From: Phenylobacterium sp. Root700
Lineage (GTDB): Bacteria; Pseudomonadota; Alphaproteobacteria; Caulobacterales; Caulobacteraceae
NCBI RefSeq assembly: GCF_001429025.1
Contig: NZ_LMHT01000035.1
Location: 52,489-116,488 of the forward strand
Length of the DNA stretch: 64,000 nucleotides
Direction of reading: 5' to 3'
The notes below the pieces were generated by a model. That model had not been told where the DNA came from. It saw only the letters and a program-made list of their open reading frames with translations, and did not search any database. Each line of letters opens with the position of its first letter. Within the stretch, counting starts at the first letter, position 1. Of this stretch, positions 1 to 8,988 are shown one piece after another. The translations under genes were made by a program, and so were the position numbers.

Positions 1-104
1 GACGGTCGACGGGATGTCAACCGTTGCAAACATACAGGTTGAGACCTTCGCCTCGCCGGTTCGGGCGGCGACGTAGCATGTTCGCCACGGCCACGCCAGC
101 GGGC

Positions 105-845
105 TCAGATCATCGCCATGCCGCCATTCACATGCAGGGTTTGGCCCGTCATGTAACCAGCTTCATGGCTTGCCAGGTAGACGCAGGCCGCCGCCACGTC
201 CCCGCCGGAGCCGAGACGGCCAGCCGGGATCGTACCTAGGATCTGCGCCTTCTGAGCCTCGTTCAGAGCCTCGGTCATCGGGCTCTCGATAAAGCCGGGC
301 GCCACGCAATTTACGGTGATGCCACGGGTCGCGACCTCCTGGGCCAGGGCCTTGGAGAAGCCGATCATGCCCGCCTTGGACGCCGCATAATTGGCCTGAC
401 CCGGGTTCCCCATCACGCCCACCACCGAAGTGATGCCGATGATTCGGCCCGAGCGACGCTTCATCATGCCGCGCATCGCCGCGCGGCTGAGTCGGAAATA
501 GCTCTCCAGATTGACCTTCAGGACAGCGTCCCAGTCCTCATCCTTCATCCGCATCAGCAGGCCGTCGCGGGTGATTCCGGCGTTCGCCACCAGGATATCG
601 AGGCCAGCGCCGGCCGCTTCCTCGGCGCGGGCGACCAAACCATCCACAGATTCGGCGTCCGACAGGTTGGCCGCCACCGCCGAAGTGCGCTCGCCCAGCA
701 CCTGGGCCAGGTCCTGCAGGGCCGCCTCGCGGGTGCCCGACAGCACCACATGGGCGCCGGCCGCGTGCAGGGCCTTGGCGATCTCGCCGCCAATGCCGCC
801 GGTCGCGCCGGTGACCAGCGCCGTCTTTCCGGTCAGGTCGAACAT
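105..845 (-). CDS. fabG: 3-oxoacyl-[acyl-carrier-protein] reductase FabG
   Basis: Reduces 3-oxoacyl-ACP to 3-hydroxyacyl-ACP with NADPH in type II fatty acid synthesis in the cytoplasm. The 246-residue protein is full length for the family. It shows the Rossmann motif TGATGGIGG (residues 12-20), the NAG motif near 88-90 and a complete catalytic set, Ser140, Tyr153 and Lys157 (YAASK). The ATG lies only 2 nt after the fabD stop, so the two genes are almost certainly one transcript. The usual next gene, acpP, would lie beyond the left edge of the window. SDRs are a broad family; the fabD linkage is what makes the FabG assignment firm. Confidence 0.95.
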   Translation of the reverse strand: MFDLTGKTALVTGATGGIGGEIAKALHAAGAHVVLSGTREAALQDLAQVLGERTSAVAANLSDAESVDGLVARAEEAAGAGLDILVANAGITRDGLLMRMKDEDWDAVLKVNLESYFRLSRAAMRGMMKRRSGRIIGITSVVGVMGNPGQANYAASKAGMIGFSKALAQEVATRGITVNCVAPGFIESPMTEALNEAQKAQILGTIPAGRLGSGGDVAAACVYLASHEAGYMTGQTLHVNGGMAMI

Positions 846-847
846 GT

Positions 848-1792
848 TCAGAGTCCCTTCGCGAAGGCTTCGAGGTCGGCGGGGGTGTTCAGCGGGGTCG
901 CCTCGGTGTCCGGAGCGATACGCTTGGCCATGCCCGACAGCACCTTGCCGGCGCCGGCTTCGGCGAAGCGGGTCACCCCGCCCTCGCCCGCCAGCCAGAT
1001 CATGCTCTCACGCCAGCGGACGCGGCCCGTGACCTGCTCCACCAGCAGACGGCGGATCTCTTCCGGGTCCAGGGTCGGACGGGCGGTGACGTTGGCGACC
1101 AGCGGCGCGCGCGGCGCCAGGATGCTCGCGCTGGACAGAGCCTGCGCCATCTCGTCGGCCGCCGGCTGCATCAACGGGCAGTGGAAGGGCGCTGAGACGT
1201 TCAGGGGGATGGCGCGCGCGCCAAGCTCCTTGGCCTTCTCGATGGCGAGGTCGACCGCGGCCTTGTCGCCGGAGATCACCACGTTGCCGTTGTTGTTGTC
1301 GTTGGCGACGACGCAGACGCCGACCGCCGAACCGGCTTCAGCCGCGGCCTCAGCCAGGGCGACGTCGGTCTTGGGGCCGATCAGCGAGGCCATGGCGCCG
1401 GCGCCCACCGGGACGGCGCGCTGCATCGCCTGGCCGCGCAGCTTCAGCAGCCGGGCGGTGTCCGCCAGGCTGATGGCGCCGCAGGCCGCCAGGGCCGAAT
1501 ATTCGCCGAGCGAGTGACCAGCCACGAAGGCGGCCCGCTCGATCCCGACGCCGAACTCCTTCTCCAGGGTCCGGGTCACGGCCAGCGACACGGCCATCAA
1601 GGCCGGCTGGGCGTTTTCCGTCAGGGTCAGCTGGTCTTCCGGCCCTTCGCGCATCAGCGCGAACAGCTTCTGGCCCAAAGCGTCGTCGACTTCTTGGAAC
1701 ACTTCGCGCGCCGAGGCGAAGGCCTCCGCGAGATCAGCGCCCATGCCGACAGCTTGGCTGCCCTGACCGGGAAATAGAAAGGCGAGGCTCAT
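848..1792 (-). CDS. fabD: Malonyl-CoA:ACP transacylase FabD
   Basis: Transfers malonyl from CoA to acyl carrier protein, supplying the elongation unit for fatty acid synthesis. The start at 1792 gives a protein beginning MSLAFLFPGQGSQ, the family's conserved N-terminus, with GGGAG about 8 nt upstream. A GTG 18 nt further out is open but adds six atypical residues. The protein is 314 residues, normal for FabD. The nucleophile motif GHSLGEY places Ser94 in the active site and His204 (APFHCP) matches the catalytic histidine. It is first in a fabD-fabG transcript and is divergent from the alcohol dehydrogenase at 1887. Confidence 0.96.
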   Translation of the reverse strand: MSLAFLFPGQGSQAVGMGADLAEAFASAREVFQEVDDALGQKLFALMREGPEDQLTLTENAQPALMAVSLAVTRTLEKEFGVGIERAAFVAGHSLGEYSALAACGAISLADTARLLKLRGQAMQRAVPVGAGAMASLIGPKTDVALAEAAAEAGSAVGVCVVANDNNNGNVVISGDKAAVDLAIEKAKELGARAIPLNVSAPFHCPLMQPAADEMAQALSSASILAPRAPLVANVTARPTLDPEEIRRLLVEQVTGRVRWRESMIWLAGEGGVTRFAEAGAGKVLSGMAKRIAPDTEATPLNTPADLEAFAKGL

Positions 1793-1886
1793 TGCGCGTC
1801 TCCCACGCACTTACGATTCCGAGCCGGGAGGGTTAGGGGATATGCCAAGCCCCGGCAAGGCGGGCGATGAGGAACGGGAGCGAGCA

Positions 1887-2975
1887 ATGCGCGCGGTCAT
1901 TCGGCGGAACAAGCAGTTGGTCTGCGACGAAGTCCAGGACCTGAAACCCGATCAGGGCCAGGTTCTGGTCCGGACGCTGGCCTGCGGTATCTGCGGCTCG
2001 GACCTCCACGCTCTCCACCACATGGAGCACATGATCGACCTGACCAGTCGCGCCAACGGCGGCATGACCAACGGCTTCGATCCCACCGCCGACACCGTGT
2101 TCGGCCACGAATTCTGCGCCGAGATCCTCGACCACGGTCCAGGCGCGCTGAAGACCCTGAAGGCCGGGACCCGGGTCGTTTCGATCCCCGCCACCCTCAC
2201 CCCGGTCGGCGGCGTCGAGATGCTCGGCTTTTCCAACAACCTGCCGGGCGGTTTCGCCGAGCAGATGATCCTGTCGGAAGCGCTGTTGCTCGAAGTGCCG
2301 AACGGCTTGCCGACCGACAAGGCCGCGCTGACCGAACCCTTCGCTGTCGGCGCCCACGCGGTCGCCAAGGCGCGGCTCGATCCCAACAGCGTCGCCCTGG
2401 TGGTCGGCTGTGGCCCCGTGGGCCTGGCGGTGATCGCCGGCCTGAAGGCGCGCGGTCACGGCCCGGTCATCGCCGCCGACTTCTCCCCCCGCCGCCGCGC
2501 CGCCGCCGAGTTGATGGGCGCCGATGTGGTCATCGATCCGGCTGTGGAAAACCCACACGCCCGTTGGGAAGGCTTCGGCGTTCCAACCGCCCGCGCGGCC
2601 CAGAACATGGTCCGCATGATGGGTGGCTCCTTCGGCCGTCCCGTGGTCTTCGAATGCGTCGGCAGGCCCGGCGTGGTCCAGAGTCTGATCGAGGCCTCGC
2701 CGGCCGGTTCGCAGATCGTCGTGGCCGGGGTCTGCATGGAGACCGACCGCATCGAGCCCGCCATCGCGATCACCAAGGAAATCGAGCTCACCTTCGTGTT
2801 CGGCTACACGCCCGAGGAGTTCGCCCAGACCCTGCATGACATCGCCCAAGGCGTGATCGACGTCAGCGGCGTGGTCACCGGCACGGTGGGTCTCGACGGC
2901 GTCGCCCAGGCGTTCAAGGACTTGGGCGACCCCGAAGCCCACGTGAAGATCCTGGTCGAGCCCGGCCTGCGCTAA
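1887..2975 (+). CDS. Zinc-dependent alcohol dehydrogenase family protein (MDR superfamily)
   Basis: Predicted NAD(P)-dependent medium-chain dehydrogenase of 362 residues; the substrate is unknown. The ATG at 1887 has GGGAG 6-7 nt upstream; the frame is open for 15 more codons but these look non-coding. The N-terminus carries the catalytic zinc motif CGICGSDLH (ligand probably Cys36) and GHEF. The nucleotide-binding glycine motif VGCGPVGLAV follows in the second half. The stretch after GHEF has no four-cysteine cluster, so the structural zinc lobe of classic alcohol dehydrogenases is missing. The downstream kinase gene begins 4 nt after the stop, suggesting co-transcription. Confidence 0.85.
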   Translation: MRAVIRRNKQLVCDEVQDLKPDQGQVLVRTLACGICGSDLHALHHMEHMIDLTSRANGGMTNGFDPTADTVFGHEFCAEILDHGPGALKTLKAGTRVVSIPATLTPVGGVEMLGFSNNLPGGFAEQMILSEALLLEVPNGLPTDKAALTEPFAVGAHAVAKARLDPNSVALVVGCGPVGLAVIAGLKARGHGPVIAADFSPRRRAAAELMGADVVIDPAVENPHARWEGFGVPTARAAQNMVRMMGGSFGRPVVFECVGRPGVVQSLIEASPAGSQIVVAGVCMETDRIEPAIAITKEIELTFVFGYTPEEFAQTLHDIAQGVIDVSGVVTGTVGLDGVAQAFKDLGDPEAHVKILVEPGLR

Positions 2976-2979
2976 CGGC

Positions 2980-3903
2980 GTGACCCGGCTCCAGATCCCG
3001 GAGATCGTGCGGACCCGGGCCATGCTGCGCGGCGACGAGGGCCTCGCCTGGCTCGACGGGCTTCCCGCCACGGCGGCCGGCCTGGCGCATGACTGGGATT
3101 TGGAGCTCGGGCCGGTCCTGGCCGGCGGCACCGACGCCCTGGTGGCGGCCTGCCGCACGCGGGGCGGCCAGGACGTGGTGCTGAAGATCGTCATGCCGGG
3201 CCTCGTTCCCGGCAATGACCAGCTCCGCGCCCTGCTGGCCTTCAAGGGCCGCGGCTATGTCGAGGTCCTGCGGCACGACGCGGCTCGCAACGCGATGTTG
3301 CTGGAACGGCTAGGCGCCCCGCTCAGCGAACTCGGCCTGCCGATCGCCGGCCAGATCGAGGTCATCTGCGCCACCTTGCGCCAGGCCTGGGCAAACCCTC
3401 CCGACGACCACGGCTTCACCACTGGGGCGGAGAAGGCCGAAAGCCTGGCGACCTTCATCACCGACCTCTGGCGAGACCTTGGAGGCTCCTGCTCGCAGCG
3501 GACCGTCGACCTCGCCCTCGACTTCGCCGATCGCCGCCGCCTCGCCTTCGACCCCGCCGCCTGCGTACTGGCGCACGGCGACGCCCACGCCGCCAACACC
3601 CTGGCCGTCCCTGGCCATGACGGGCGCTTCAAGTTCATCGATCCCGACGGCCTGTTCATCGAGCCAGCCTACGACCTCGCCATCCCCATGCGCGACTGGG
3701 GCGCCGAACTGCTGGCCGGTGATCCGGTTCTGCTGGGCCAGGGCCGATGCGATCAACTGGCGCGACTGACAGGCGTTGAGCCGGTGCCGATCTGGCAATG
3801 GGGCTTCATCGAGCGCGTCTCGACCGGGCTGCTGCTTCTGCAACTGGGCCAGACCAGCCTCGCGGAAGAATATCTCACCGTGGCCGAGGCCTGGGCGGCC
3901 TAG
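2980..3903 (+). CDS. Aminoglycoside/hydroxyurea antibiotic kinase family protein (APH(6)-like)
   Basis: A 307-residue protein of the kinase family that includes streptomycin 6-phosphotransferases. The catalytic loop appears as LAHGDAHAANTL (about residues 197-208), followed by the metal-binding FIDPDG segment near 220. Both match the family's HGDxHxxN and DPxG patterns. GTG is used as start, 4 nt after the preceding dehydrogenase stop, so the pair is probably co-translated. Physiological substrates of chromosomal members are mostly unknown; an antibiotic role cannot be read from the sequence. Its TAG stop shares the CTAG at 3900-3903 with the convergent AttH-like gene. Confidence 0.8.
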   Translation: MTRLQIPEIVRTRAMLRGDEGLAWLDGLPATAAGLAHDWDLELGPVLAGGTDALVAACRTRGGQDVVLKIVMPGLVPGNDQLRALLAFKGRGYVEVLRHDAARNAMLLERLGAPLSELGLPIAGQIEVICATLRQAWANPPDDHGFTTGAEKAESLATFITDLWRDLGGSCSQRTVDLALDFADRRRLAFDPAACVLAHGDAHAANTLAVPGHDGRFKFIDPDGLFIEPAYDLAIPMRDWGAELLAGDPVLLGQGRCDQLARLTGVEPVPIWQWGFIERVSTGLLLLQLGQTSLAEEYLTVAEAWAA

Positions 3904-4994
3904 AGCTTCATCGGGCTGACATAGCCGGTCAGTTCCAGATAGCCACGGCCGCCCTGGGTGGAGACCGCCCCTTCCCAATAGATCGGCCCGCCGGCCGCGC
4001 GGCTGTCGAGTTCCTGGTCATCGAACAGCGGCTTCAGGTCCCAACGACGCTCGCCCTGCGGCAGGCGGATGCTGAGTGAGCGCTCGACCGGATAGCGCCC
4101 GCCGGTCCGGGGCGAACGCCAGATCCGTTCGGCGCCGAAGCGCACCATGTCCGGCGTGAAGCGGGTCACGACGCCGTCAGGGCGGCGCAGCGATCCACCT
4201 GCCCACAACGCCTTGCCCGCCGCGTCGCGCACCTGGAAGGCCATCAGCGCCCCACCGTCGTCGAGGTTCAGGCCCACCCAGTCCCAGCCCACGGCCTTGG
4301 GGTCGAGCAGGGTCGAGGACCATTCGCGGTCCAGCCACGCCGTTCCCTTCACCGCCAACGCCTTGCCGCCGCGCGTCACCGTTCCGGAAACCTGGAGCTG
4401 GGGGATGCTGTAGTAGCGGCTGGCCTGATGAGCCTGCGGCCCCTTGCGGCTATATCCGCCCTCCCCCTGCGCCAGAATCGACTGGGTGGGTTGGAAGGTC
4501 AGATCCAGCAGGAAGGCCTTGCCCCCGACCTTGGCGACGAAGCGCCCGTCGTCCGCTCGCCGGAAGCGCCAGTCGTCGATGACGATGTCGGCGTCCTGCG
4601 TCGAAGCCTCGGCAAGCCCGAACCCGGCCCGCGCCGCGCGCTGGTCGTGCAACAGCTTCCCGACCTTGGGATCGGAGAGCGCGGCGTGGGCGAAGAGGAT
4701 TTGCTTGGGCGCGAAGGCGCTGGGATTGGCCTGATCCACCGCCGGGCGCGAGCGGAAGAAGGTGACCTGGAAACCGATCTTCTGGCCATCGCCCGCATCG
4801 AGCCAGCCGGTGACGTACCACCACTCGGTCCGAAACTCCGGATGGGCGCCATGATCGGCCGGGAACCGCAGGGCAACGCCCGGACGCACGGCCGGACGCA
4901 CGGTCGGATAGGCCGGGAGCTGCGCTTTCGGCTGCGTCGCCGCCGGACTGGCCAGGACCAGCAGCGTCGCCAGGATCGCCAGGAACCGCGCCAT
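3900..4994 (-). CDS. Secreted lipocalin-like AttH/CrtC-family protein (carotenoid 1,2-hydratase-like domain)
   Basis: A 364-residue protein with a signal peptide (hydrophobic residues 4-17) and the conserved start of the CrtC/AttH lipocalin-like fold, EFRTEWWYVTGWL near residues 50-62. A later WLDREWSS segment is also typical. Although the family is often named carotenoid 1,2-hydratase, this copy overlaps the permease gene by ATGA, so it belongs to a LolD/FtsX/AttH operon. A role with that envelope transporter, in handling a lipophilic ligand, is more likely than carotenoid synthesis (inference); no other carotenoid gene is present. The frame stays open far upstream inside the permease gene, but that part is a shadow. 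Confidence 0.82.
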   Translation of the reverse strand: MARFLAILATLLVLASPAATQPKAQLPAYPTVRPAVRPGVALRFPADHGAHPEFRTEWWYVTGWLDAGDGQKIGFQVTFFRSRPAVDQANPSAFAPKQILFAHAALSDPKVGKLLHDQRAARAGFGLAEASTQDADIVIDDWRFRRADDGRFVAKVGGKAFLLDLTFQPTQSILAQGEGGYSRKGPQAHQASRYYSIPQLQVSGTVTRGGKALAVKGTAWLDREWSSTLLDPKAVGWDWVGLNLDDGGALMAFQVRDAAGKALWAGGSLRRPDGVVTRFTPDMVRFGAERIWRSPRTGGRYPVERSLSIRLPQGERRWDLKPLFDDQELDSRAAGGPIYWEGAVSTQGGRGYLELTGYVSPMKL

Positions 4995-7546
4995 CACCAA
5001 TCCTCTCGCACGGCGCGCACAGCGTCCGCCGACAACGCCCGACGTCCGGCCAGCAGCGCCGTCCCCGCCGCCGCGACGACGAGGCCCCCCGCCACGCTGG
5101 ACAGCAGGCCCCAGGGCAATTTCGTCTCCATGGTCCAGTGGAAGGACTGCGGATTGACCACGTGGATCAGCACCTGGCTCATGATCAGCCCCAGCCCGAT
5201 CCCGGCGACAACGCCGACCGCGCCCAACAAGGCGCCTTCCGTGACCAGCATGGCGATGATCTGCCCTCGCCGGACGCCCAGATGGCGCAACATGCCAAAC
5301 TCCTTGGTCCGGGCGAGCGTCTGGGCCGAGACGGTCGCGGCGACACCGGCCAGGCCAACCAGGATCGAGATCGCCTCCAGGCCGTAGGTGACCGCGAAAC
5401 TGCGGTCGAAGATCCGCAGGGCGAAAGCCCGCAGGGTCCGAGGTTCGGCGAAGGTCACGCGCGAGGCGATGTCGGCCGGCAGCCGGGCGCGCAGCGCCTG
5501 GGTGACCTCGCTCGCCGAGCGGCCTTCCATCAGGTCGATGGAGCCCTCCGTGCGCCAACCATCGCCCGTCAGGCGCGTATAGTCGGCGTCGTCCAGCGCC
5601 ACCGCGCCATGCTGGCGCGCATAGTCGCGCCAGACTCCGGCCACGAAAAACGACTTGGCCCCGTCGATGGGCAGGACAATCCGCTGGCCGGGACGCCAGC
5701 CATAGAGCCACGCGGCCGGCTCGGAGACCCAGACCGGGACCTCGCCGGGCGGTGGTGTGAGCGCCCCGCCGATCATCGGCTGGCCGCCGTCGGCGCGAGG
5801 TCCGACCATTGGGCGGACCAGCACCGCCAGCGGCGGCTGGTCCGCGGCCAGGGTCAGGTTGGTGGTCTTGAGGAAGACCAACCGCGCCACGCCCGGCGCC
5901 CCGGCGAGCGCCGCCTGCGTCGCCGGATCGAAACCGCCGCCCGATCCAGCGGCCTCGACGCGCATATAGAGATCGGCCGGCAGCAGCTGTTGCAGCCAGT
6001 CGTCGACCGACCCTCGGAAGCTGGAGACCATGACCGCCATGGCGACCATCAGGCTGGTGCTGGCTACGATGCCGCACAGCGCCACGGCGGCCTGGGACGG
6101 CGCGCCCCACAGCCGCTTGAAGGCCAGGTCGACGGCGACCCAACCCAGGCTCAACCGGTGGATCGGCGCGAGCAGCACCCGCGCCAGCCACGGCATGGCT
6201 GCGACGCCTCCAGCCAGCAGCAGCGCCATCGAGCCGTAGCCCAGCAGCGGGATGCCGCCGATGGCGGGCGCGAAGGCCGCCGCGCCGCCCACCGACAGCA
6301 GGACCAGGGCCGGCCAAATCCGTGGCGAGACCCTGGGGTCGACGGCGTCGCCGGTGTTCTTCAGCGCCACCGCCGGCTGGGCGCGCGAGGCCTCGCGCGC
6401 CGGCGCCAGGCTGCCGACGATGGCGGTCAGTAGGCCGAGGATCAGAAACACGGCGCCGGCGGCGGGCGAGAACACCAGTTCCGGCCGCGTGTCGCCGAAG
6501 TAGCCGCCGCCCAGATCGCCGCCGAGCAGGCGCAAGGCGCCGCTGGCCAGCCCAAAGCCAAGCGCCAGCCCGGCGATCCCGCCCACCAGGCCGACGCTGA
6601 TCCCCTCGGCCAGCACCTGGCTCATCAAGGCCCGGCGTCGCACGCCCAGCACCCGCAGCAGCGCGAACTGCGGCCGCCGCCGGGCGACCGACAGCGACTG
6701 CGCCGAATAGACCAGGAAACCGCCGGTCAGCAGCGCCATCAGCGCCAGCATGTCGAGGTTCACCCGGTAGGCCCGGCTGAGGCTGTCGCTGCGCCGCGCT
6801 TCGCTTTCACGGGTCACCAATTGAGCGTCGGCCGGCAGGACGGCGGCGATGGCCTCGCGCATCCGGCCCTCGTCCACCCCCTCGGTCAGCTTGAGGTCGA
6901 TCCGTTGCAGCCGGCCGATCTCGCCCAGCCGCCATTGCGCGGCGGCGATGTCGAGCACCGCGATCTTCCGGCCCTCGCCGATGCCGGAGGCCACGCCCGC
7001 GATCCTGAACGACGCCTTGCGCCCGCCCGAGGTCAGTTCGATGCGTTGGCCGAGCGCACGGCCTTCAAGGGCGGCCTCCGAGAGAAAGACCGCGTCCTCG
7101 CCAAAAGCGGCCTCGCTGGTCGGGCCGTGCGCGCCCTCCCCCTGCGCGACGACCGGCCGGCCGATCAGGCTGGGCGTCACCGCCGCCGCGCGCAGGACGT
7201 CCAATCCCAGCACGGTGATCTGCTCGCCAGGCCGTTCGGTGACGGCCTTCAGTTCGATGACCGGGCTCGCCGCGCCGACGCCCGAAAGCTGCGCCAGCCT
7301 GGGATAGAGATTCTCGTCAAACCCCGTCGGGCTGGAGGCCCGGACCTGGAGTTCGGCGTCGCCGTTGACGGTGCTGACGGCGCGGGAGAATTCACTGAGC
7401 GCCGAGGCGTTGACCAGGTGCACCGCCAGGCCCAGCGCTACGCCGATGGCGATGGCCACGCCCGCGGTCACCACGCGCATGGGATGGGCGCGCCATTCCC
7501 CCAGGATCATCCAGCGCGCGGCGAGGTTCGCCCCCTTAGCGGCCAT
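4994..7546 (-). CDS. FtsX-like ABC transporter permease (MacB/LolC type)
   Basis: An 850-residue inner-membrane permease with two FtsX-like halves. Membrane helices are visible near residues 25-47, in a first cluster around 265-390, a middle cluster around 415-510 and a final cluster around 735-835. Large polar segments between them would lie in the periplasm. Such proteins do not carry solutes through a channel but move lipoproteins or substrates in the periplasm by mechanotransmission. It overlaps the ATPase gene by 11 nt and the AttH-like gene by 4 nt (ATGA), so the three products are likely made in fixed ratio and work together. Confidence 0.9.
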   Translation of the reverse strand: MAAKGANLAARWMILGEWRAHPMRVVTAGVAIAIGVALGLAVHLVNASALSEFSRAVSTVNGDAELQVRASSPTGFDENLYPRLAQLSGVGAASPVIELKAVTERPGEQITVLGLDVLRAAAVTPSLIGRPVVAQGEGAHGPTSEAAFGEDAVFLSEAALEGRALGQRIELTSGGRKASFRIAGVASGIGEGRKIAVLDIAAAQWRLGEIGRLQRIDLKLTEGVDEGRMREAIAAVLPADAQLVTRESEARRSDSLSRAYRVNLDMLALMALLTGGFLVYSAQSLSVARRRPQFALLRVLGVRRRALMSQVLAEGISVGLVGGIAGLALGFGLASGALRLLGGDLGGGYFGDTRPELVFSPAAGAVFLILGLLTAIVGSLAPAREASRAQPAVALKNTGDAVDPRVSPRIWPALVLLSVGGAAAFAPAIGGIPLLGYGSMALLLAGGVAAMPWLARVLLAPIHRLSLGWVAVDLAFKRLWGAPSQAAVALCGIVASTSLMVAMAVMVSSFRGSVDDWLQQLLPADLYMRVEAAGSGGGFDPATQAALAGAPGVARLVFLKTTNLTLAADQPPLAVLVRPMVGPRADGGQPMIGGALTPPPGEVPVWVSEPAAWLYGWRPGQRIVLPIDGAKSFFVAGVWRDYARQHGAVALDDADYTRLTGDGWRTEGSIDLMEGRSASEVTQALRARLPADIASRVTFAEPRTLRAFALRIFDRSFAVTYGLEAISILVGLAGVAATVSAQTLARTKEFGMLRHLGVRRGQIIAMLVTEGALLGAVGVVAGIGLGLIMSQVLIHVVNPQSFHWTMETKLPWGLLSSVAGGLVVAAAGTALLAGRRALSADAVRAVREDW

Positions 7547-8222
7547 GGCGTTCCACGAGACCGGAGCGAGACAAGGTCAGGGTCCGGTCGGCGACCGCGG
7601 CGGCGACCTGCGAATGCGTAACCAGCACCGCCGCCGCGCCCGAGCGCCTGACCTGATCGGCGAAGATCTCCAGGACCCGCGTCGCGGTCTCGGGATCGAG
7701 GTTGCCCGTGGGCTCGTCAGCCAGCAGCAACGCGGGCCGATGCACCAGAGCGCGCGCAATGGCCACCCGCTGCAGCTCCCCGCCCGAGAGCTGTCGCGGG
7801 TAGTCCTGCGCCCGGCCGCTCAGCCCCACCGCCTCCATCATCTCCCGCGCCCGCTCAAGCGCTTCGGCCCCAGGCGCCCGTTGCAGCACCAGCGGCAGCG
7901 CCACGTTCTGGCCAAGGGTCAGGTGCGGCAGGATGTGGAAGGCCTGGAACACGAACCCGATGCGGTCGCGGCGCAGGTCGGTCCGCGCGTCGTCGTCCAG
8001 CATCGCCAGATCGGCGCCGTCGATGGCGATGGTTCCGGCGTCCGCCTGATCCAGCCCCGCGATGAGGTTCAAGAACGTCGACTTCCCGACGCCCGATTCC
8101 CCCATGATCGCCACGAACTCCCCGGCCTTCAGGTTGAGTTCGAGCCCCTCGAACAGCACCCGGCCGCCAGGAACCGATTTCGTCAGGGTCGTGATGTTCA
8201 AGACAGGAGGCGCTGGAGACAT
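7536..8222 (-). CDS. ABC transporter ATP-binding protein (LolD/MacB family)
   Basis: ATPase subunit of 228 residues for the FtsX-like permease encoded immediately downstream. Walker A is GESGVGKST (41-49), the Q-loop lies near VFQAF (91-95), the signature is LSGGE (145-149) and Walker B is LLLADE (165-170). It is first in the operon; its end overlaps the permease start by 11 nt. The family includes LolD, but this gene sits with an AttH-like secreted protein and not with lolC/lolE homologues, so the symbol lolD is withheld. Confidence 0.92.
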   Translation of the reverse strand: MSPAPPVLNITTLTKSVPGGRVLFEGLELNLKAGEFVAIMGESGVGKSTFLNLIAGLDQADAGTIAIDGADLAMLDDDARTDLRRDRIGFVFQAFHILPHLTLGQNVALPLVLQRAPGAEALERAREMMEAVGLSGRAQDYPRQLSGGELQRVAIARALVHRPALLLADEPTGNLDPETATRVLEIFADQVRRSGAAAVLVTHSQVAAAVADRTLTLSRSGLVERHGR

Positions 8223-8343
8223 GGCTCCATCCTAGCGGGGCGCCGGTCGCATAGTCACCGCTGTTGGTCGACGGGTGATTGAACCGGCACGGCCTGGCTG
8301 ACTTCGCTGCCGCACGCCGTTCACAGCACCGAAATCCATCACC

Positions 8344-8940
8344 ATGATCCGCAAGCTCACCCTGGCTCTCGCCATCCTGCCGTTGCTGGCCAGCCCGGCC
8401 GGCGCTCAAGCCTGGCTTGAGGGCCTTGCACGTTCCGCCGTCGAAGGCGTGGCGCGCGAAGCTGTCGGCCGCGCGGTCTCGGGCGCCGCGCAGCCTGCGA
8501 GCACGCCTGGCGCCGCTCCGGCCCCATCAAAGGCGACAGCCAAGACCTCGGAGATCGTTAGACCCTCCGATCTCCCCAAACCGGCCGGCGCCGCGGAAAA
8601 GAAGCAGGCCTATGAGGATTTCAGCCGCTACTCCTGTTCCGACTGCGAGGGCGGTCGCGGCTACGACGCCTGGGCGCGGCAGATCCTTGGCCAGACCGGC
8701 TGGAACAAATGGGAAAGCAAGGTCGGCGCGCTCGCGGTCGGCGAAACCCTGACCTGGCAGGGCGTGAAGGCCAACGGCGTGCTGAAGGTCGTCAGCGAAG
8801 ATCCGGTCGGCGGCTTCCCCTGCAAGCAGATCCACTATCGGCTGATCAAGGGCGCCGCGAGCGCCGAGCGCGACGGCCTGTTCTGTTTCGGCCGATCGGG
8901 GCCCTATTCCGGTTCCGACACCTGGGTCGAAGTCTATTGA
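8344..8940 (+). CDS. Secreted hypothetical protein
   Basis: I do not recognise a family. The 198-residue product starts with a clear signal peptide (hydrophobic core about 6-18, likely cleavage after AGA at 20-22), followed by an Ala/Pro-rich linker to about residue 80. A more globular C-terminal part contains a CSDC pair near residue 100 and two further cysteines, compatible with disulfides in the periplasm. It is divergent from the LolD-like ATPase gene 121 nt away and ends at a strong hairpin. Confidence 0.6.
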   Translation: MIRKLTLALAILPLLASPAGAQAWLEGLARSAVEGVAREAVGRAVSGAAQPASTPGAAPAPSKATAKTSEIVRPSDLPKPAGAAEKKQAYEDFSRYSCSDCEGGRGYDAWARQILGQTGWNKWESKVGALAVGETLTWQGVKANGVLKVVSEDPVGGFPCKQIHYRLIKGAASAERDGLFCFGRSGPYSGSDTWVEVY

Positions 8941-8942
8941 GG

Positions 8943-8971
8943 CCCGGCCGCGAGAACCTCTCGCGGCCGGG
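8943..8971. terminator. Bidirectional hairpin terminator
   Basis: Perfect 13-bp inverted repeat (8943-8955 with 8959-8971) and a 3-nt loop, in the 48-nt space between two convergent genes. It is followed on the plus strand by an A-rich run rather than a T tract. Its place and strength suggest termination in both directions. Confidence 0.6.
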
Positions 8972-8988
8972 ACCGAAAATGCGCCCGA

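Noticed and set aside
1833..3245. 470-codon minus-strand open frame across the alcohol dehydrogenase and kinase genes
   Set aside because: His/Gly/Arg-rich composition with no domain, antisense to two well-supported genes; a GC-driven shadow.
3900..4994. Carotenoid biosynthesis locus
   Set aside because: Only the CrtC-like fold suggests it; no crtB, crtI or other carotenoid gene is present and the operon context is an ABC transporter.
3900..6317. 805-codon reading of the AttH/CrtC-like protein with a long N-terminal part
   Set aside because: The upstream part is a frame-shifted shadow of the FtsX permease; the signal peptide start at 4994 with ATGA overlap explains the gene fully.
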